Of a stretch of 64,000 nt of DNA, positions 52,482 through 63,529 are shown in pieces. Both the position numbers and the translations under genes were made by a program. Positions within the stretch are counted from its first letter, which is position 1; each line of letters opens with the position of its first letter. The notes under the pieces are model-generated. The model was not told where the DNA came from. It worked only from the letters and a program-made list of their open reading frames with translations, and did no database searches. Source of the stretch: Peronospora farinosa (taxonomy: Eukaryota; Oomycota; Peronosporomycetes; Peronosporales; Peronosporaceae); NCBI GenBank assembly GCA_947646735.1, contig CANTFK010000756.1, forward strand, positions 62,001 through 126,000, read 5' to 3'.

Positions 52482-53779
52482 TGACGGAACAAATTATAGA
52501 ACTCCTCCATCTGGCACTTCCCAATCTCGTGAATCTCTCCACAATCCCGGCATACAAACAGGCAGCGGTCAGACGGGTGACCTTTCCTTCCACAGCGGTC
52601 GCAGGTCAATCTTTTCCAGCAATTCAAATCTCCATGTTTCTTGGACCCGCAATATGCACATCTCGTGTTTGGGGTCGCTGATGATGGGCCGGGTCGCTGG
52701 TCTACCGCCTGGCGATGTTGGTCGGCCTCCCTGGTCGGTAGATTCTTTGAGAACCTCACACTTGGATCCCTCCCCGCTTCCTTCTCCATAAGGTAGACTC
52801 GTCTAAGATCTCCCTCATTCTCCGAGGAGTCTGGACTGGAATCTTCAGAGCTCGAGTCTTCCAGGGGCGTCCGTACTGCATGTATGGAGCGGCGATTTAG
52901 ATCTATCGGCCTCTCGGGTAGTGCCGGTGCCTTCTGACGAAACTTGTTTGATCCAAACAGCATCTTGCCTCGTCTTGCCTTCGTCCGCTGACATGCTGTC
53001 AATACTTCCTCCAATTCTTCCACGTCCGCCAGACGCAACATAGTCAACTTGTCCGCTAGCTCTGGGTCGTCCACCGTCAAAATGTAGTGATCGACGTGAT
53101 TCTTCTGAATCTTGGGCGACCCATCCTTAATCTTCATCTTCGCCCTGAGTCCAAGCACATTCAGGCGGTACAGATAATCCAGCGGGGTCTCTTCCGATCT
53201 TTTCTTCGCATGGTAGTACTGGCGGGCGACCGGCACCCCCGTACCACAGAAACGAATCATGAACTCTTGGATTAAGTCCTTCCAGTTTCCTCGGACTGAG
53301 CGACCCAGTTGACGGTACCAATTCTGTGTCGGTCCAGTCAGCAATCCTCCAAAAACGAGACATCGTTCATCATCTGGTGCTTGGTCTCTTATGAATGCTG
53401 TCTTGACCGTCGACACCCAGCTGCGCGCTCTGTCTTCGTCTTGGTCTCTTCCATGAAATTCTTTAAGGTCCGAGGTCGCCGATAGTTTGATGCGAGGGAC
53501 CATATTTGGCATCTGTCCCAGCGCTGCGTTCGCCATCATCGACTGAGGTCCCCTCAAATCCATATTGTCAGGGTCGAACTCACAGGAACCGACGGATTCC
53601 ATATCGACGTCTGTCATCGTGTGACCTCTTGGCATTTGTATGCCTGGATGCTGGTCATGGTGAGTGGTCGTCCTTTGCGCCTCTGGTCTTCCTCCTGATA
53701 CACTCCCGTTAGGGTGTGCCCGCGGTACTTGGCGTTCATTCAAAAATCTTGCCATCGCCGCGTCGAAGAGGGTCTGCAA
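52418..53779 (-). CDS. gag of element B, core and zinc knuckles
   Basis: About 450 codons. A retrotransposon gag core (ARSWVSTVKTAFIRDQ; FGGLLTGPTQNWYRQL; LIQEFMIRFC) is followed by an acidic Ser-rich linker and three closely spaced Cys/His knuckles (CAYCGSKKHGDLNC, CDRCGRKGHPSDRC, CRDCGEIHEIGKC). The frame is open upstream of the first TTG and overlaps the N-terminal gag frame at a run of six G near 53808, so both are probably one protein joined by a -1 shift or separated by a recent indel. Confidence 0.8.
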   Translation of the reverse strand: MQTLFDAAMARFLNERQVPRAHPNGSVSGGRPEAQRTTTHHDQHPGIQMPRGHTMTDVDMESVGSCEFDPDNMDLRGPQSMMANAALGQMPNMVPRIKLSATSDLKEFHGRDQDEDRARSWVSTVKTAFIRDQAPDDERCLVFGGLLTGPTQNWYRQLGRSVRGNWKDLIQEFMIRFCGTGVPVARQYYHAKKRSEETPLDYLYRLNVLGLRAKMKIKDGSPKIQKNHVDHYILTVDDPELADKLTMLRLADVEELEEVLTACQRTKARRGKMLFGSNKFRQKAPALPERPIDLNRRSIHAVRTPLEDSSSEDSSPDSSENEGDLRRVYLMEKEAGRDPSVRFSKNLPTREADQHRQAVDQRPGPSSATPNTRCAYCGSKKHGDLNCWKRLTCDRCGRKGHPSDRCLFVCRDCGEIHEIGKCQMEEFYNLFRQWYNPAKHAGMFPEKLEKMAN

Positions 53780-53784
53780 ATCGC

Positions 53785-54939
53785 CTACCGGGTAGGTAGG
53801 TCCTTCCCCCCAGCATCTTCGTCACGGGGCAGAGCAAATTCCAATTTTTTCTCTTGCTGATTTTCCATTGGCTGAAAATCGGAATGATTTTCATTCTTGC
53901 CACGCGTCGCCGTTTCAAAACCACTTGGTCCCTGCTCCGCGCTGCGCGCTCGGGCCTGGAGCAGCGCCGCTCCAGTAGGGCCTAGGGGCATCCTAGTGAC
54001 CGACCCAGTTGAGGACGATCCTGGGGACCACGGTGCTGCTTCCCTCTGGCCGCTTGGCATTCGGTGTTGAGATGGGTCTTGATTCGCCCCCGGGTGGCCG
54101 GCGGCTCCGTACATGTGGGGACCCACCGTGATGTCCTGAAGCGTCATCTGGCTGTCGTTGGACCGCTTGTGTGTAGGTGTCACCAGAGGTGGGTGTTCCG
54201 TTGCTGGTGTGGTACCCACCAGGATCGACAGACGTTTGTGCATGTGCTCTAACGTTGTCGTGATTCTGTCGAACCCCAGGGATAGCAGGTCATCCGGGTC
54301 GAACCGACCTGCGGCCATGTTTGCTTCACGAAGCATGGTGACCAGCGCTGTGATCGCGTCCGTGACGGAGTGCAGCCGTGGCAGGGTCGACACCGGCCCA
54401 GTGAGTTGACCCAGCTGCCGGATCTCCAGGATCTTCGCGACGGGGTCGCTCTCCAGGAACGCGTTCAGCTTGCGCTGGTGGTAGGCCCTCGTGACATCAG
54501 CGTCTGTCCATGACGCCAGTCCTTCCTTCTCGGGGCCTATCGACTTGGTGTTTCCGGGTGCCTTCATCCGGAACTTCGTCGGCTTGGATTGCGCGATCTT
54601 GTTTTGTTGTTTTTTTGGGGACCTTAGCCTCTCGGTTTTCACCGTCGGCTGATGGTCCTCTGGATCATGATAGGCGTCATGACCCAAGGTGTCCTCAACG
54701 AGGACATAGGGAGGGTATTTAGGTTTTTCTTCAATGAATTCAACCTCGACCATGTTGACCGGGCCCCTCCCAAGGCCCGGTCGGTCCTTCGATCCTTTGT
54801 TTGTTTCTTCTTGAGTCACTGGCGATCGGTCTTCCCGTGACTCTTCGGTCTTGTGCTCCTTCTTGACATGAACATCTTTATCATCTTGGGACTCGCGGTG
54901 AAATCCCGCGTCTTCCGAAGATCCGGGCACGCGCACCAT
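53785..54939 (-). CDS. gag of element B, N-terminal frame
   Basis: It starts at the ATG at 54939, which is the very first base after the 5' LTR; the frame is also open into the LTR. 384 codons: Lys/Glu-rich N-terminus, a helical middle (LASWTDADVTRAYHQRKLNA; AITALVTMLREANMA) and a Pro/Ser/Gln-rich end. No domain recognised; position makes it the gag leader or matrix-like part. Confidence 0.7.
   Translation of the reverse strand: MVRVPGSSEDAGFHRESQDDKDVHVKKEHKTEESREDRSPVTQEETNKGSKDRPGLGRGPVNMVEVEFIEEKPKYPPYVLVEDTLGHDAYHDPEDHQPTVKTERLRSPKKQQNKIAQSKPTKFRMKAPGNTKSIGPEKEGLASWTDADVTRAYHQRKLNAFLESDPVAKILEIRQLGQLTGPVSTLPRLHSVTDAITALVTMLREANMAAGRFDPDDLLSLGFDRITTTLEHMHKRLSILVGTTPATEHPPLVTPTHKRSNDSQMTLQDITVGPHMYGAAGHPGANQDPSQHRMPSGQREAAPWSPGSSSTGSVTRMPLGPTGAALLQARARSAEQGPSGFETATRGKNENHSDFQPMENQQEKKLEFALPRDEDAGGKDLPTR
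54924..54938 (-). promoter_or_regulatory. Primer-binding site of element B, overlapping the gag start
   Basis: TGGTGCGCGTGCCCGG begins one base inside the 5' LTR boundary on the minus strand, so ATGG of gag and TGG of the primer site overlap. The tRNA was not identified. Confidence 0.45.
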
Positions 54940-56072
54940 TGTGGTGGAGTGGGTTCTCAAAATTGTATGATGAGACCCCAAACCACTCACTGTGCCGGAC
55001 TGTCGACTGTCGGAGGGGGTACCCCGATGCCTCGTATGAACCTTCTCTCACCTTGTGTGGCGGGTTGCACTCTTCGGAGGACTTGGTGACGATGTAGATG
55101 TCTGCCTTGAGGGAGGTAGACCTGGGGGGGCCTCGAGTGGATATGCTTCACTCGGTGGGCCGGTAGGTGGCCACTCGATCGACCTTGTCGAGAGTGGACT
55201 TAGAGCCAAATTCTTCAGGGGCGCTTGTCGTCCCTGGCCTTTTCCTTCTTGTTTCAGGGGTATTAACCACCTGACCTTTACGTTGCTCCCGGACCTTGAG
55301 GTGAGGGAGACCGCTTCCGATAGCGGGTCTTGGGGGGGGGTGTTGCTACTCGAACGAGCTCACAGGCCAAATATATCCTGGAGCTCTATTCTCCCTTGAA
55401 CTTCGCTACACAACTGTCTTCGACGGGGGGCCAAAATATATCCCTTCCCGGAACAGTGAGTAACTTAGAACAAGTCCTTCTTGGGTGACGGAGTCGTGCC
55501 ACGTAGATCGCAAATTGAGTAGTATTTAATATAGTCCTATCCTTTTACCTCCTTTACTCTATCCTTGCCTGAAGCTCTGATTCCTTGCGTCGACTGGTCT
55601 GATCCTTGTATTAGTTGGTCCGGAGTGGCTGAACCCCGAGGGGCCGAGGTCGACTGATGAGGGACCCAGGTCTACCAATGAGGGACCGGGTCGACCAAAG
55701 AGGGGCCGAGGTCGACCGATGAGGGACCGGGTCGACCAACGAGGACCGGGTCTACCAATGAGGGACCCAGGTCTACCAATGAGGGACCCAGGTCGACCGA
55801 TGAGGGACCGGGTCGACCAATGAGGGACCCGGGTCTACCAACGAGGGGCCAGGTCGATCAATGAGCGGCCATGATCAACTCCCTTTGGTACCGGTTAACC
55901 GGTACCCTGATACTGATTTTTCTTCGGCGGATCCTGCGGATTGTCCTCCACCAACGGTCGCTCCCCTTCGAGGCCCCTGTCTCTCTGGTCCCCTGTCCCT
56001 GACCCACGGCCTATACTCTGAATCCAACTGGAGTCCGGGACCTTCATATCACAAAATTAGCACTTCACCACA
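54940..56072 (-). repeat. 5' LTR of element B
   Basis: 1133 bases; lacks 13 bases present in the 3' LTR (near 55058) and has a shorter G run. Otherwise nearly identical. Confidence 0.9.
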
Positions 56073-56133
56073 GCAGCCCGACCTTCTGTGTGCGTAAAGC
56101 AACGGGTGGATGGCACGTGGTGAACACGACCAC
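56073..56133 (+). pseudogene. Short piece of A2 pol between two insertions
   Basis: GCAGCCCGACCTTCTGTGTG... continues the RT text of A1 (FCVRKATGGW) with a small deletion, then meets the next LTR. Confidence 0.75.
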
Positions 56134-57258
56134 TGTGGTAAAGTGCTAATTTAGTGATGTGGAGGTCCCAGACTCCAGTTGGATTCAGAGTATAGGCCGT
56201 GGGTCAGGGACAGGGGACCAGAGAGACAGGGGCCTCGAAGGGGAGCGACCGTTGGTGGAGGACAATCCGCAGGATCCGCCGAAGAAAAATCAGTATCAGG
56301 GTACCGGTTAACCGGTACCAAAGGGAGTTGATCATGGCCGCTCATTGATCGACCTGGCCCCTCGTTGGTAGACCCGGGTCCCTCATTGGTCGACCCGGTC
56401 CCTCATCGGTCGACCTGGGTCCCTCATTGGTAGACCTGGGTCCCTCGTTGGTAGACCCGGTCCCTCATCGGTCGACCTCGGCCCCTCTTTGGTCGACCCG
56501 GTCCCTCATTGGTAGACCTGGGTCCCTCATCAGTCGACCTCGGCCCCTCGGGGTTCAGCCACTCCGGACCAACTAATACAAGGATCAGACCAGTCGACGC
56601 AAGGAATCAGAGCTTCAGGCAAGGATAGAGTAAAGGAGGTAAAAGGATAGGACTATATTAAATACTACTCAATTTGCGATCTACGTGGCACGACCCGTCA
56701 CCCAAGAAGGACTTGTTCTAAGTTACTCACTGTTCCGGGAAGGGATATATTTTGGCCCCCCGTCGAAGACAGTTGTGTAGCGAAGTTCAAGGACGAATAG
56801 AGCTCCAGGATATATTTGGCCTGTGAGCTCGTTCGAGTAGCAACACCCCCCCAAGACCCGCTATCGGAAGCGGTCTCCCTCACCTCAAGGTCCGGGAGCA
56901 ACGTAAAGGTCAGGTGGTTAATACCCCTGAAACAAGAAGGAAAAGGCCAGGGACGACAAGCGCCCCTGAAGAATTTGGCTCTAAGTCCACTCTCGACAAG
57001 GTCGATCGAGTGGCCACCTACCGGCCCACCGAGTGAAGCATATCCACTCGAGCCCCCCCCCCCAGGTCTACCTCCCTCAAGGCAGACATCTACATCGTCA
57101 CCAAGTCCTCCGAAGAGTGCAACCCGCCAGCCGACGGGTACACAAGGTGAGAGAAGGTTCATACGAGGCATCGGGGTACCCCCTCCGACAGTCGACAGTC
57201 CGGCACAGTGAGTGGTTTGGGGTCTCATCATACAATTTTGAGAACCCACTCCACCACA
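56134..57258 (+). repeat. Family B solo LTR
   Basis: 1125 bases in the opposite orientation to element B, TGTGGTAAAG...CCACCACA. Flanks CCAC and CTAC are a 4-base duplication with one change. Near-identical to the LTRs of element B, including the palindrome and the GGTCGACC repeats. Confidence 0.85.
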
Positions 57259-59905
57259 CTACCATTCCGACGCAAACTCCGATACCGCGGAAAGATGTTG
57301 TGTTGAACTTCATGGTAAAGTCACCTATCTTTTCCGCGTTGGATCTGAAGGATGGCTACTATCAGGTTCTCATGAGAGATACCGATGTAGCCAAAACGGC
57401 AGTAAGCACCCCAAGCGGTATGCTGTGGGAGTGGCTTGTGATGCCACAAGGGTTGAAAAATGCTCCGGCAACATTCAACCGAGTAGTGGCTCACGTGATG
57501 CGTCAGCACCGTGCCTACGCGCCCCATTACTTTGACGATATATCCGGGCAGAGGAAGGTCTGAGCGCAATAAAGTCGCGCAAGCGTCATTTAGACGCTGT
57601 GTTGCAGACTCTGGGTGACGCCCAATTATACGTGAACTTGCAAAAGTGCGTCATAGGGGTCCCCGAGATACCTTTGCTGGGCTGCATCGTAGATGCACAT
57701 GGTGTACGAGCAGACCCAGAAAAGGTAAAGGCTGTAAAGGAATGGCCAATCTCACGTCATGTGAAGGATATGCACTAATTCCTTGGGCTCGCTAATTACT
57801 TGCATAAGTACAGCAAGAATTATGCGGAGCAGACCAAGCCATTGTCTGAACTTCAAAAAAGGATGCAAAATGGACTTGGTCAAAGGAGAAAGAAGATGCT
57901 TTTACTTCAGTGAAGCAATCTCTTGTAGAGGCACCGGTCTTGGCATTGCCAGACGCGGATAAGCCCTTTAGCGTCGTCTGCGATGCAAGCAATTTTGCAA
58001 TCGACAGCGTGCTCATGCAGAAGGATGACAACGTCGTTAACCGTGTCATATCGTATCAGTCTCGGCTTTTAAAAGCTGCCGAGCTGAATTACCCTGTGCA
58101 TGACAAGGAGCTACTTTCAATTAAGTATGCCCTTGTGAAGTTTCGGGTGCACCTCTTGGGCACCGAACCTTTTGTGATTTATAAGGATCACGCATCACTG
58201 CGGACCGCTATAAATTCACCGCACCTCTCTCCAAGAATGGCGATATGGCTAACATTCTTCTCTGAATTTAATTTCAAAGTTGAATATAAGCCGGGTAAGT
58301 CGAATGTCTTGGCTGACGCGTTATCGCGCAGACCAGACTTCGAGGCAAGACACCAGGAAATTGTGCCTCGTGCGAAAGCATCAGATGAGTCGTCGACACT
58401 AGAAGCCATGAAGGCCTACCATGTGACGAGATCCATGGCCTACGATATAAAGGAGTGGTACAGTCAGGACGAACATTGTCGCCTGCTGTTGGATCATTTT
58501 GGTGGACGAAAGGTTACCCTTCCGTCGCACCTCAAAGCGAAACTAAATCGCTTTAGCTACAGTGATGGCCTGTTATGGCATCAACTGTCACCCTGTGATC
58601 CCTTGAGAATCTATGTCCCTCATGACACAGATCTCAAGCTGATGATACTTCACGAGTGCCATGATGCGCCATCTAGTGGGCATCTGGGCCGTGAAAAGAC
58701 ACTCTTACGAGTGTCAGAGGAATTTTGGTGGTCCCACCTGTATCGGTGGGTGGCCAACTATATTTGCTCTTGCGAAGAGTGTCAGAGCATAAAGCCTGCA
58801 CCTTCGAACAGTGCGCCACTGAAGCCACTGACGATTCCAACTGAATGTTGGAAGTCGGTCAGTTTGGACTTCATGTTTGGCTTACCGCCTGACTATAAAG
58901 GAAGGACAGGGCTCGTCGTCTTTGTAGACAGACTGAGCAAGATGGTGCATTTGGCACCATGTAGCACCAAGATATCAGGAAAAGAGGCTGCCCTCTTGTT
59001 TCTGGATCACGTGTATCGACTACACGGGATGCCCGAGTCCATAGTATCGAACCGGGATCCGCGTCTTACGTCGGGTTTTTGGCGACATGTGTTCGAGCAG
59101 CTGGGTAGCAAGCTCCACATGTCAACCGCTGATCATACCCAGACCGATGGCCAAACCGAACGGGCCAATCGAGTCGTGGCGGATGTATTGCGTACTGTAG
59201 CGACTCCTAAGGAATGGAGCAAGTAATTTACATTCGTAGAGTTCGCTTTTAATAACAGTGTTCACGCCAGTACGAGTGAAACACCGTTATATATTAACGG
59301 ACTGCGTCATCTCGGACGCCAGTCTCGTTTGTGCGCAGCCCGAGTCTTAGTGGGGGAAAGTTCCTCACTTCGCTCGGTGCGAATGCCAAAGAGGGCCAAG
59401 GTTGCCCTAGTGACACTGCTAATTTAGCAGTGGTCACGTCACCTATAGGTGTCAATGAGGAGGCACAGCAAGAAATACTTGTGCTCCTTGACGATGACAA
59501 TATAGTGTTATCAACAACGTCGACCCATGAACGACCTCTTGGAGGCTTCATAGGCGAGCTGGATGCTAAAAGCGTGATCGAAGCTCAGCGCTTTGTGTAT
59601 GAGCGATTAGCTATCACACGTAAAGTCCGTGACGCGATGGCAAGCGCACAGGACAAGCAAAACAATATGCAGACCAGCATGGTCGCAAAAACAATGAACA
59701 CTTAAGTGTTGGGGACAAAGTGCTATTGAGTACTGCTTGCCCTACCTAAACATTCAATTTATGTACTACCTGGTGGTACTACTAAGCTATTGCCCCGATT
59801 CATTGGCCATTTAAGGTGATCGAGGAGGTTGGAGACCTAACTATAGGCTCACTCTTCCACCGTATATGAAGACACACCCCGTATTTTACGTGGGTCGTCT
59901 GAAAC
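57259..59905 (+). pseudogene. pol of element A2: RT end, RNase H, integrase
   Basis: RT resumes at TIPTQTPIPRKDVV and reaches YFDD at about 57530, where a small deletion breaks the frame. The frame change at six A (about 57855) is the same as in A1. From 57910 to 59226 RNase H and integrase are open and better preserved than in A1 (SLDFMFGLPPDYKG; SNRDPRLTS; DGQTERANR). A TAA at 59224 and further indels near 59310, 59670, 59740 and 59820 follow. Confidence 0.82.
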
Positions 59906-60500
59906 GTTATGTTGATTTAGAAGAGATAACATATCCACATCGGTCTAACGAGACCGATGGTGACGTCGACTGTGAGTCGAGCGTCGTTGACTATCAGGCG
60001 ACGGGGAAGGTGAACGACTTCCTGTACACAAGACCGACGATAGAGGACTCGGTGATCGAGGAGGACTCCGCGTTGGAAGCGGTTCTCTCATCACCAGTCA
60101 CTTATTCATGTAAAAACGGGTCTTCAGGCGGTCATACCTCTGACAATACCTTGTATTCACAGAGCGTAGATCCGAAGACAGTCTCGAGACTTGACTTGAC
60201 AGATTAGCCACCTCTTTCTTCAGCGCAGCGATCTCCGGCTCGACTGAACGACAACAGGATAGGCGGCCGCGAATAGTTGAGCGTAAGTTCCGCACCTATC
60301 GGGCGCCTCCTGTGCTGGTGGATGCGGGTGGGAACACACGCTTCCTTGTTGGAAGGTTGTTGGCCCACCGCTATGTGAGGCAAAGGCTTCAGATCCTTGT
60401 CCAATGTAAAGTATACCCGAAAATTTTGACTCTTGAGAACCGGTTGACGCGCTGCGCGGCGACGTGCCTGTGGATTCTTACGAGCAGTATTACCAGCTGA
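59906..60500 (+). pseudogene. Chromodomain region of element A2
   Basis: Remnants of the linker and chromodomain (FLVGRLLAHRYVRQRLQILV) with a stop at 60205-60207 and changes in the QWKGYP motif (QCKVYP). Confidence 0.7.
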
Positions 60501-61439
60501 ACCCGCTCTGCTAGGTCCTGATGGATTAGCAGTGGCAGCGTGACGAGAAGGAGTCGGGGGTATTCTATCGCTTAAGATATCCTTCGCTCGCATCATAGAG
60601 AAGCTGACTCGCTGCGACTTCTGTTCATCTGCATCTACATGCGTTATAAAACGGCGCAAAATATATGCCTCGTCTTCGTCGGCTGTCTCGTTTGAACGTA
60701 GCTCGACGGGTATAGGGAAAGCACGACCTCGCGCTTTGCCTTGCCGTTTCCACGATTGAAAGGCGCTAAGAAGTTTATTAGCGTCAATAGTGGCACGCTT
60801 AAAAGCGTCGCACTATTACCACTCAAGCGTGACCACTTGGATGGTGGTGGCATTGCTGGCAATCCATCACTCGCGTAGCCGGCCTCGCGACGGCGTGTTA
60901 GTGAGGCCGACTGTGAAGTCGAAGGGGCTTTGTGCTCGCCCCTCGCCTGAGTCTGACTCTTCATAATGAATTGTAAAGACGTCAGAAGTAGGGTTTACAG
61001 AGGCGGAAAGATTTATAATCGTCGATCTGCTGTTGAGTCGCGGCTGCGGCTGTTTCTTTCGAAGCAGCGCGCTCAGTTGTGGTTGCTGCGCTTGCTGGCG
61101 CAGACGATGAGGCATGAACCTCGCCTCTAGAAAGCATATAAACTTCTTGAAGGCTGGATGTCTCAAATGATGGTAATAATGTCCCATCAGAGCACTGTGC
61201 TTATCACCACTTTGGAGTTATGGCAATGGTGTACTCTCATTGTAGACAACAGTCAAGTCTTCATCCGCACCATAGCAGGATGGACCACTGCTTTCTGCTG
61301 GCAAGCTGACATTAGATGTCGGCATTTCAACAGAGACAATTCGCGACGGTTGCGAATCATCACGGCGCGTGCGCTTTGTGATGGTCTGCATGGGCGCTTT
61401 TACAGGCGACCCATCTGCCTTTATACGTTTCGGTGGCAT
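60098..61439 (-). pseudogene. Antisense ORF of element A2 (frameshifted copy)
   Basis: It matches the A1 antisense frame at the start (MPPKRIKADGSPVKAPMQ at 61439), in the middle (RATIDANK...SWKRQGKA, GRAFPIPVELRSNETAD), and in the coiled coil (SQVSRLSSDLRSV), but needs at least four frame changes. The Ala/Pro part has diverged in sequence while keeping its composition. Confidence 0.65.
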
Positions 61440-61495
61440 CGTTTCTATATCCGATGTTTTACAAAAATGTAAAATCGTCTAAAAGAGGGGGATGG

Positions 61496-62103
61496 TGTTA
61501 CGAGCTATGAAGTTACACGGTTCGTTGAGTATCGAATCCTTAACGGGCAGGCCTAAAAGGGTACGAGGTACCTTAGGCCTGCCACGTTAATGTGGCACAT
61601 CGATGTGAGCCACCCTCGTGAATGTGATATCCATGGATGGATTCACATTCAAAGAGGATGACGCCAGTTGGGACTGTGCGTCATGGTGACTCTTCAGACA
61701 GACGTCACCTGCAAGCTTTAGTATATTTTTAAGCTCGCGCGTAAGGATACGTTTCTAAAGAGACGCGTATCCAATCTTTGCATAATTAACCAATCAGTAG
61801 TTAAGCTTATATTTAGTTTAATTGCTGTTAAATATAAGTCAGTCTTGAATCTACTAAACAGTCGCACACTGCGCACGAGAAGCTGTATAAGCTTCTGTGT
61901 GTCGTAAGTGTAGCTCTTGTCTTAGCAGTTCGTTGCGCGGTTCGCTTCAAAGCGACCGGCAACGGTTGGTACAGCACTTCTTAGCGCCGACCAACACCAC
62001 CACCACCGCACGCGGAGGTAAGACGGTATAACAGCTTCCTTGCGCTGCTTGAAGGTGTTTTCGCGTAGTACGTGGAAGCATCATTACGAAGTGCCCGTCT
62101 ACA
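61496..62103 (+). repeat. 3' LTR of element A2
   Basis: 608 bases, TGTTAC...TCTACA, followed by ACTTT. It differs from the 5' LTR mainly at the start (GAGCTATGAAGTTACACGG) and at the end (TTTTCGCGTAGTACGTGGAAG). Confidence 0.9.
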
Positions 62104-62500
62104 ACTTTCGACAAGTTAAGCAACCCTAATGATAGGGAGGCAACGAGCGTGATGTTTGAGGTCTTGTTGAAACGTTAAAGGTTGATGATCTGATGCAAAT
62201 TCTAGTTATAGGAGAAAAGCTGAAAAGGAACTTGCCTCAGATCGGATTTCATTAGGTTCGAAAAGGAACGAGATGTTGGGCAAACACGTTATCTGTAGAA
62301 CATTCGTTTGAAGTGATTCATACGAGGTAACGATTCTCGCTAAGAAACATTTGAAAGTACTACTTTTTTGTTTACGAATAGCAAAAGCGGATGTCTTGAA
62401 GCGCATAAACCAAAATTTGAAGAGATGCCGGCTACATAAACTATGAACAGTACAGCCAGAAGAATAAAATTGAAGCATATAATACTATTTGGGAACTGGG
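62104..62500 (+). pseudogene. WY-fold effector pseudogene, 3' piece
   Basis: The frame interrupted at 38190 continues here: a short linker after the insertion point, then FEVLLKR and MQILVIGEKLK in an adjacent frame, which match the helices between WY units. Several stops follow. Together with 37441-38190 it shows that element A2 landed inside an effector-like gene. Confidence 0.5.
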
Positions 62501-62659
62501 AACCAAGTGCAATATCAAATTTAGCTCTGAGGTAAACAGTGTGTCGATTTTGACTACATCTTTGGTGGAGCCAAATGTGTAGCGGAGCTACACAGCTCTT
62601 AAGTCATTGGAAGCCTAATGAGGCCGGTAGCCATTTCGTTCTATAGAACTACGTAAAAG

Positions 62660-63215
62660 AGACGGCTAAAAGCCACTTAGGTATAAGGAACTAATTAACG
62701 ACTAAGAAGTTGCTTTGTTTAAAGAAGAAGGAGTGACTTCTACTCGACAAGCTAGAAGCTTAGAGGTTCAGAGAACCAACGCACAGAGTGCAAGACAAGC
62801 TAGAAGCTTAGAGGCTCAGAGAACCTACGCACAGAGTGCAAGACAAGCTAGAAGCTTAGAGGCTCAGAGAACCTACGCACGAAGTGCACAAGAGAACAAG
62901 TCAGAGAGACTTGCGATCTTAAGATCAAAAAGAGAATCCATTTTATGTATGCATTAAGATTATGATGGATAATCTACTCTTAGTATCTTACACTAGATTA
63001 ATTACTATGAAAGTAATTATAGTATACCATCGTCTGCTATTTGGGTATGAAATCATATAATCATTAGTGTATGCTGAACATAGTACTACTGTAACAGTTA
63101 TGGAACCTATACCGATAGTATAAGGTATTACTGATACCTTATAATATCACTCATCTATATCACCCCTTTTTAAAAGGATTACAACCGTTGTGTAACCCCA
63201 TTACAACAAGCCTTA
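62660..63215 (-). repeat. Family D repeat (probable LTR), copy 2
   Basis: The same block order as 19086-19640. On the minus strand it begins near 63210 with TGTTGTAATGGGGTTACAC. A plus-strand frame over the minisatellite exists in this copy only and is not taken as a gene. Confidence 0.55.
62745..62893 (+). repeat. 48-base minisatellite
   Basis: About three units of a 48-base repeat beginning ACAAGCTAGAAGCTTAGAGG; two to three units in the copy at 19199-19310. The length is a multiple of three, so the unit reads as a 16-residue peptide repeat (RQARSLEAQRTYAQSA) on the plus strand. Confidence 0.85.
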
Positions 63216-63220
63216 TATAG

Positions 63221-63529
63221 GGCATGTGATCATAAAGTGAGAGATAAGAACCTAGATTAAGTACCCAACACTAGAACTAAATTATGCAGAACTATTTCTA
63301 AAAATATTACCGAAATGGTACGATATTACCGATATAAATACAGTAGTATATCTCATACTAAATACCTCCGAACAACAATACACCATATCGAATATCATAC
63401 CATGGTGTAAGAAGTTTACTAGCATAAATGACAAAAGACTCTGCTTTTCAATCGGTTAGAGCAACAATGACTATATCTAATACGGTGAAAGAGCCATAGA
63501 ATGGACACTGACGTGCTGTACGTTGGTCG
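63221..63529. other. AT-rich, nothing seen
   Basis: No coding pattern recognised between the family D repeat and the gag remnant. Confidence 0.45.

Larger units (their letters stand above)
43848..56072 (-). mobile_element. Ty3/gypsy element B, full length, 12.2 kb
   Basis: It is inserted in the pol of A2 with a GCAG target duplication (43844-43847 and 56073-56076). Sense runs right to left: 5' LTR 56072-54940, gag, protease, pol, then an antisense ORF, then 3' LTR 44996-43848. The LTRs differ mainly by a 13-base indel and G-run lengths, so it is young. Pol is a single uninterrupted frame of 1315 codons. Confidence 0.92.
38191..62103 (+). mobile_element. Ty3/gypsy element A2, with four nested insertions
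   Basis: The same family as A1 but older. LTRs at 38191-38787 and 61496-62103 differ from each other and from A1; the flanks CCTTT and ACTTT are a target duplication with one change. After removing the four insertions and their 4-base duplications, about 8.1 kb remains, the size of A1. Gag, pol and the antisense frame are all damaged. Confidence 0.9.

Noticed and set aside
56151..57249. Several open frames inside the family B LTRs
   Set aside because: The same frames appear in each LTR copy only because the copies are near-identical; they hold no domain and cross the repeat array.
62715..62957. A gene encoding a 16-residue repeat protein
   Set aside because: The frame exists in only one of two copies of a dispersed repeat and ends in repeat sequence.
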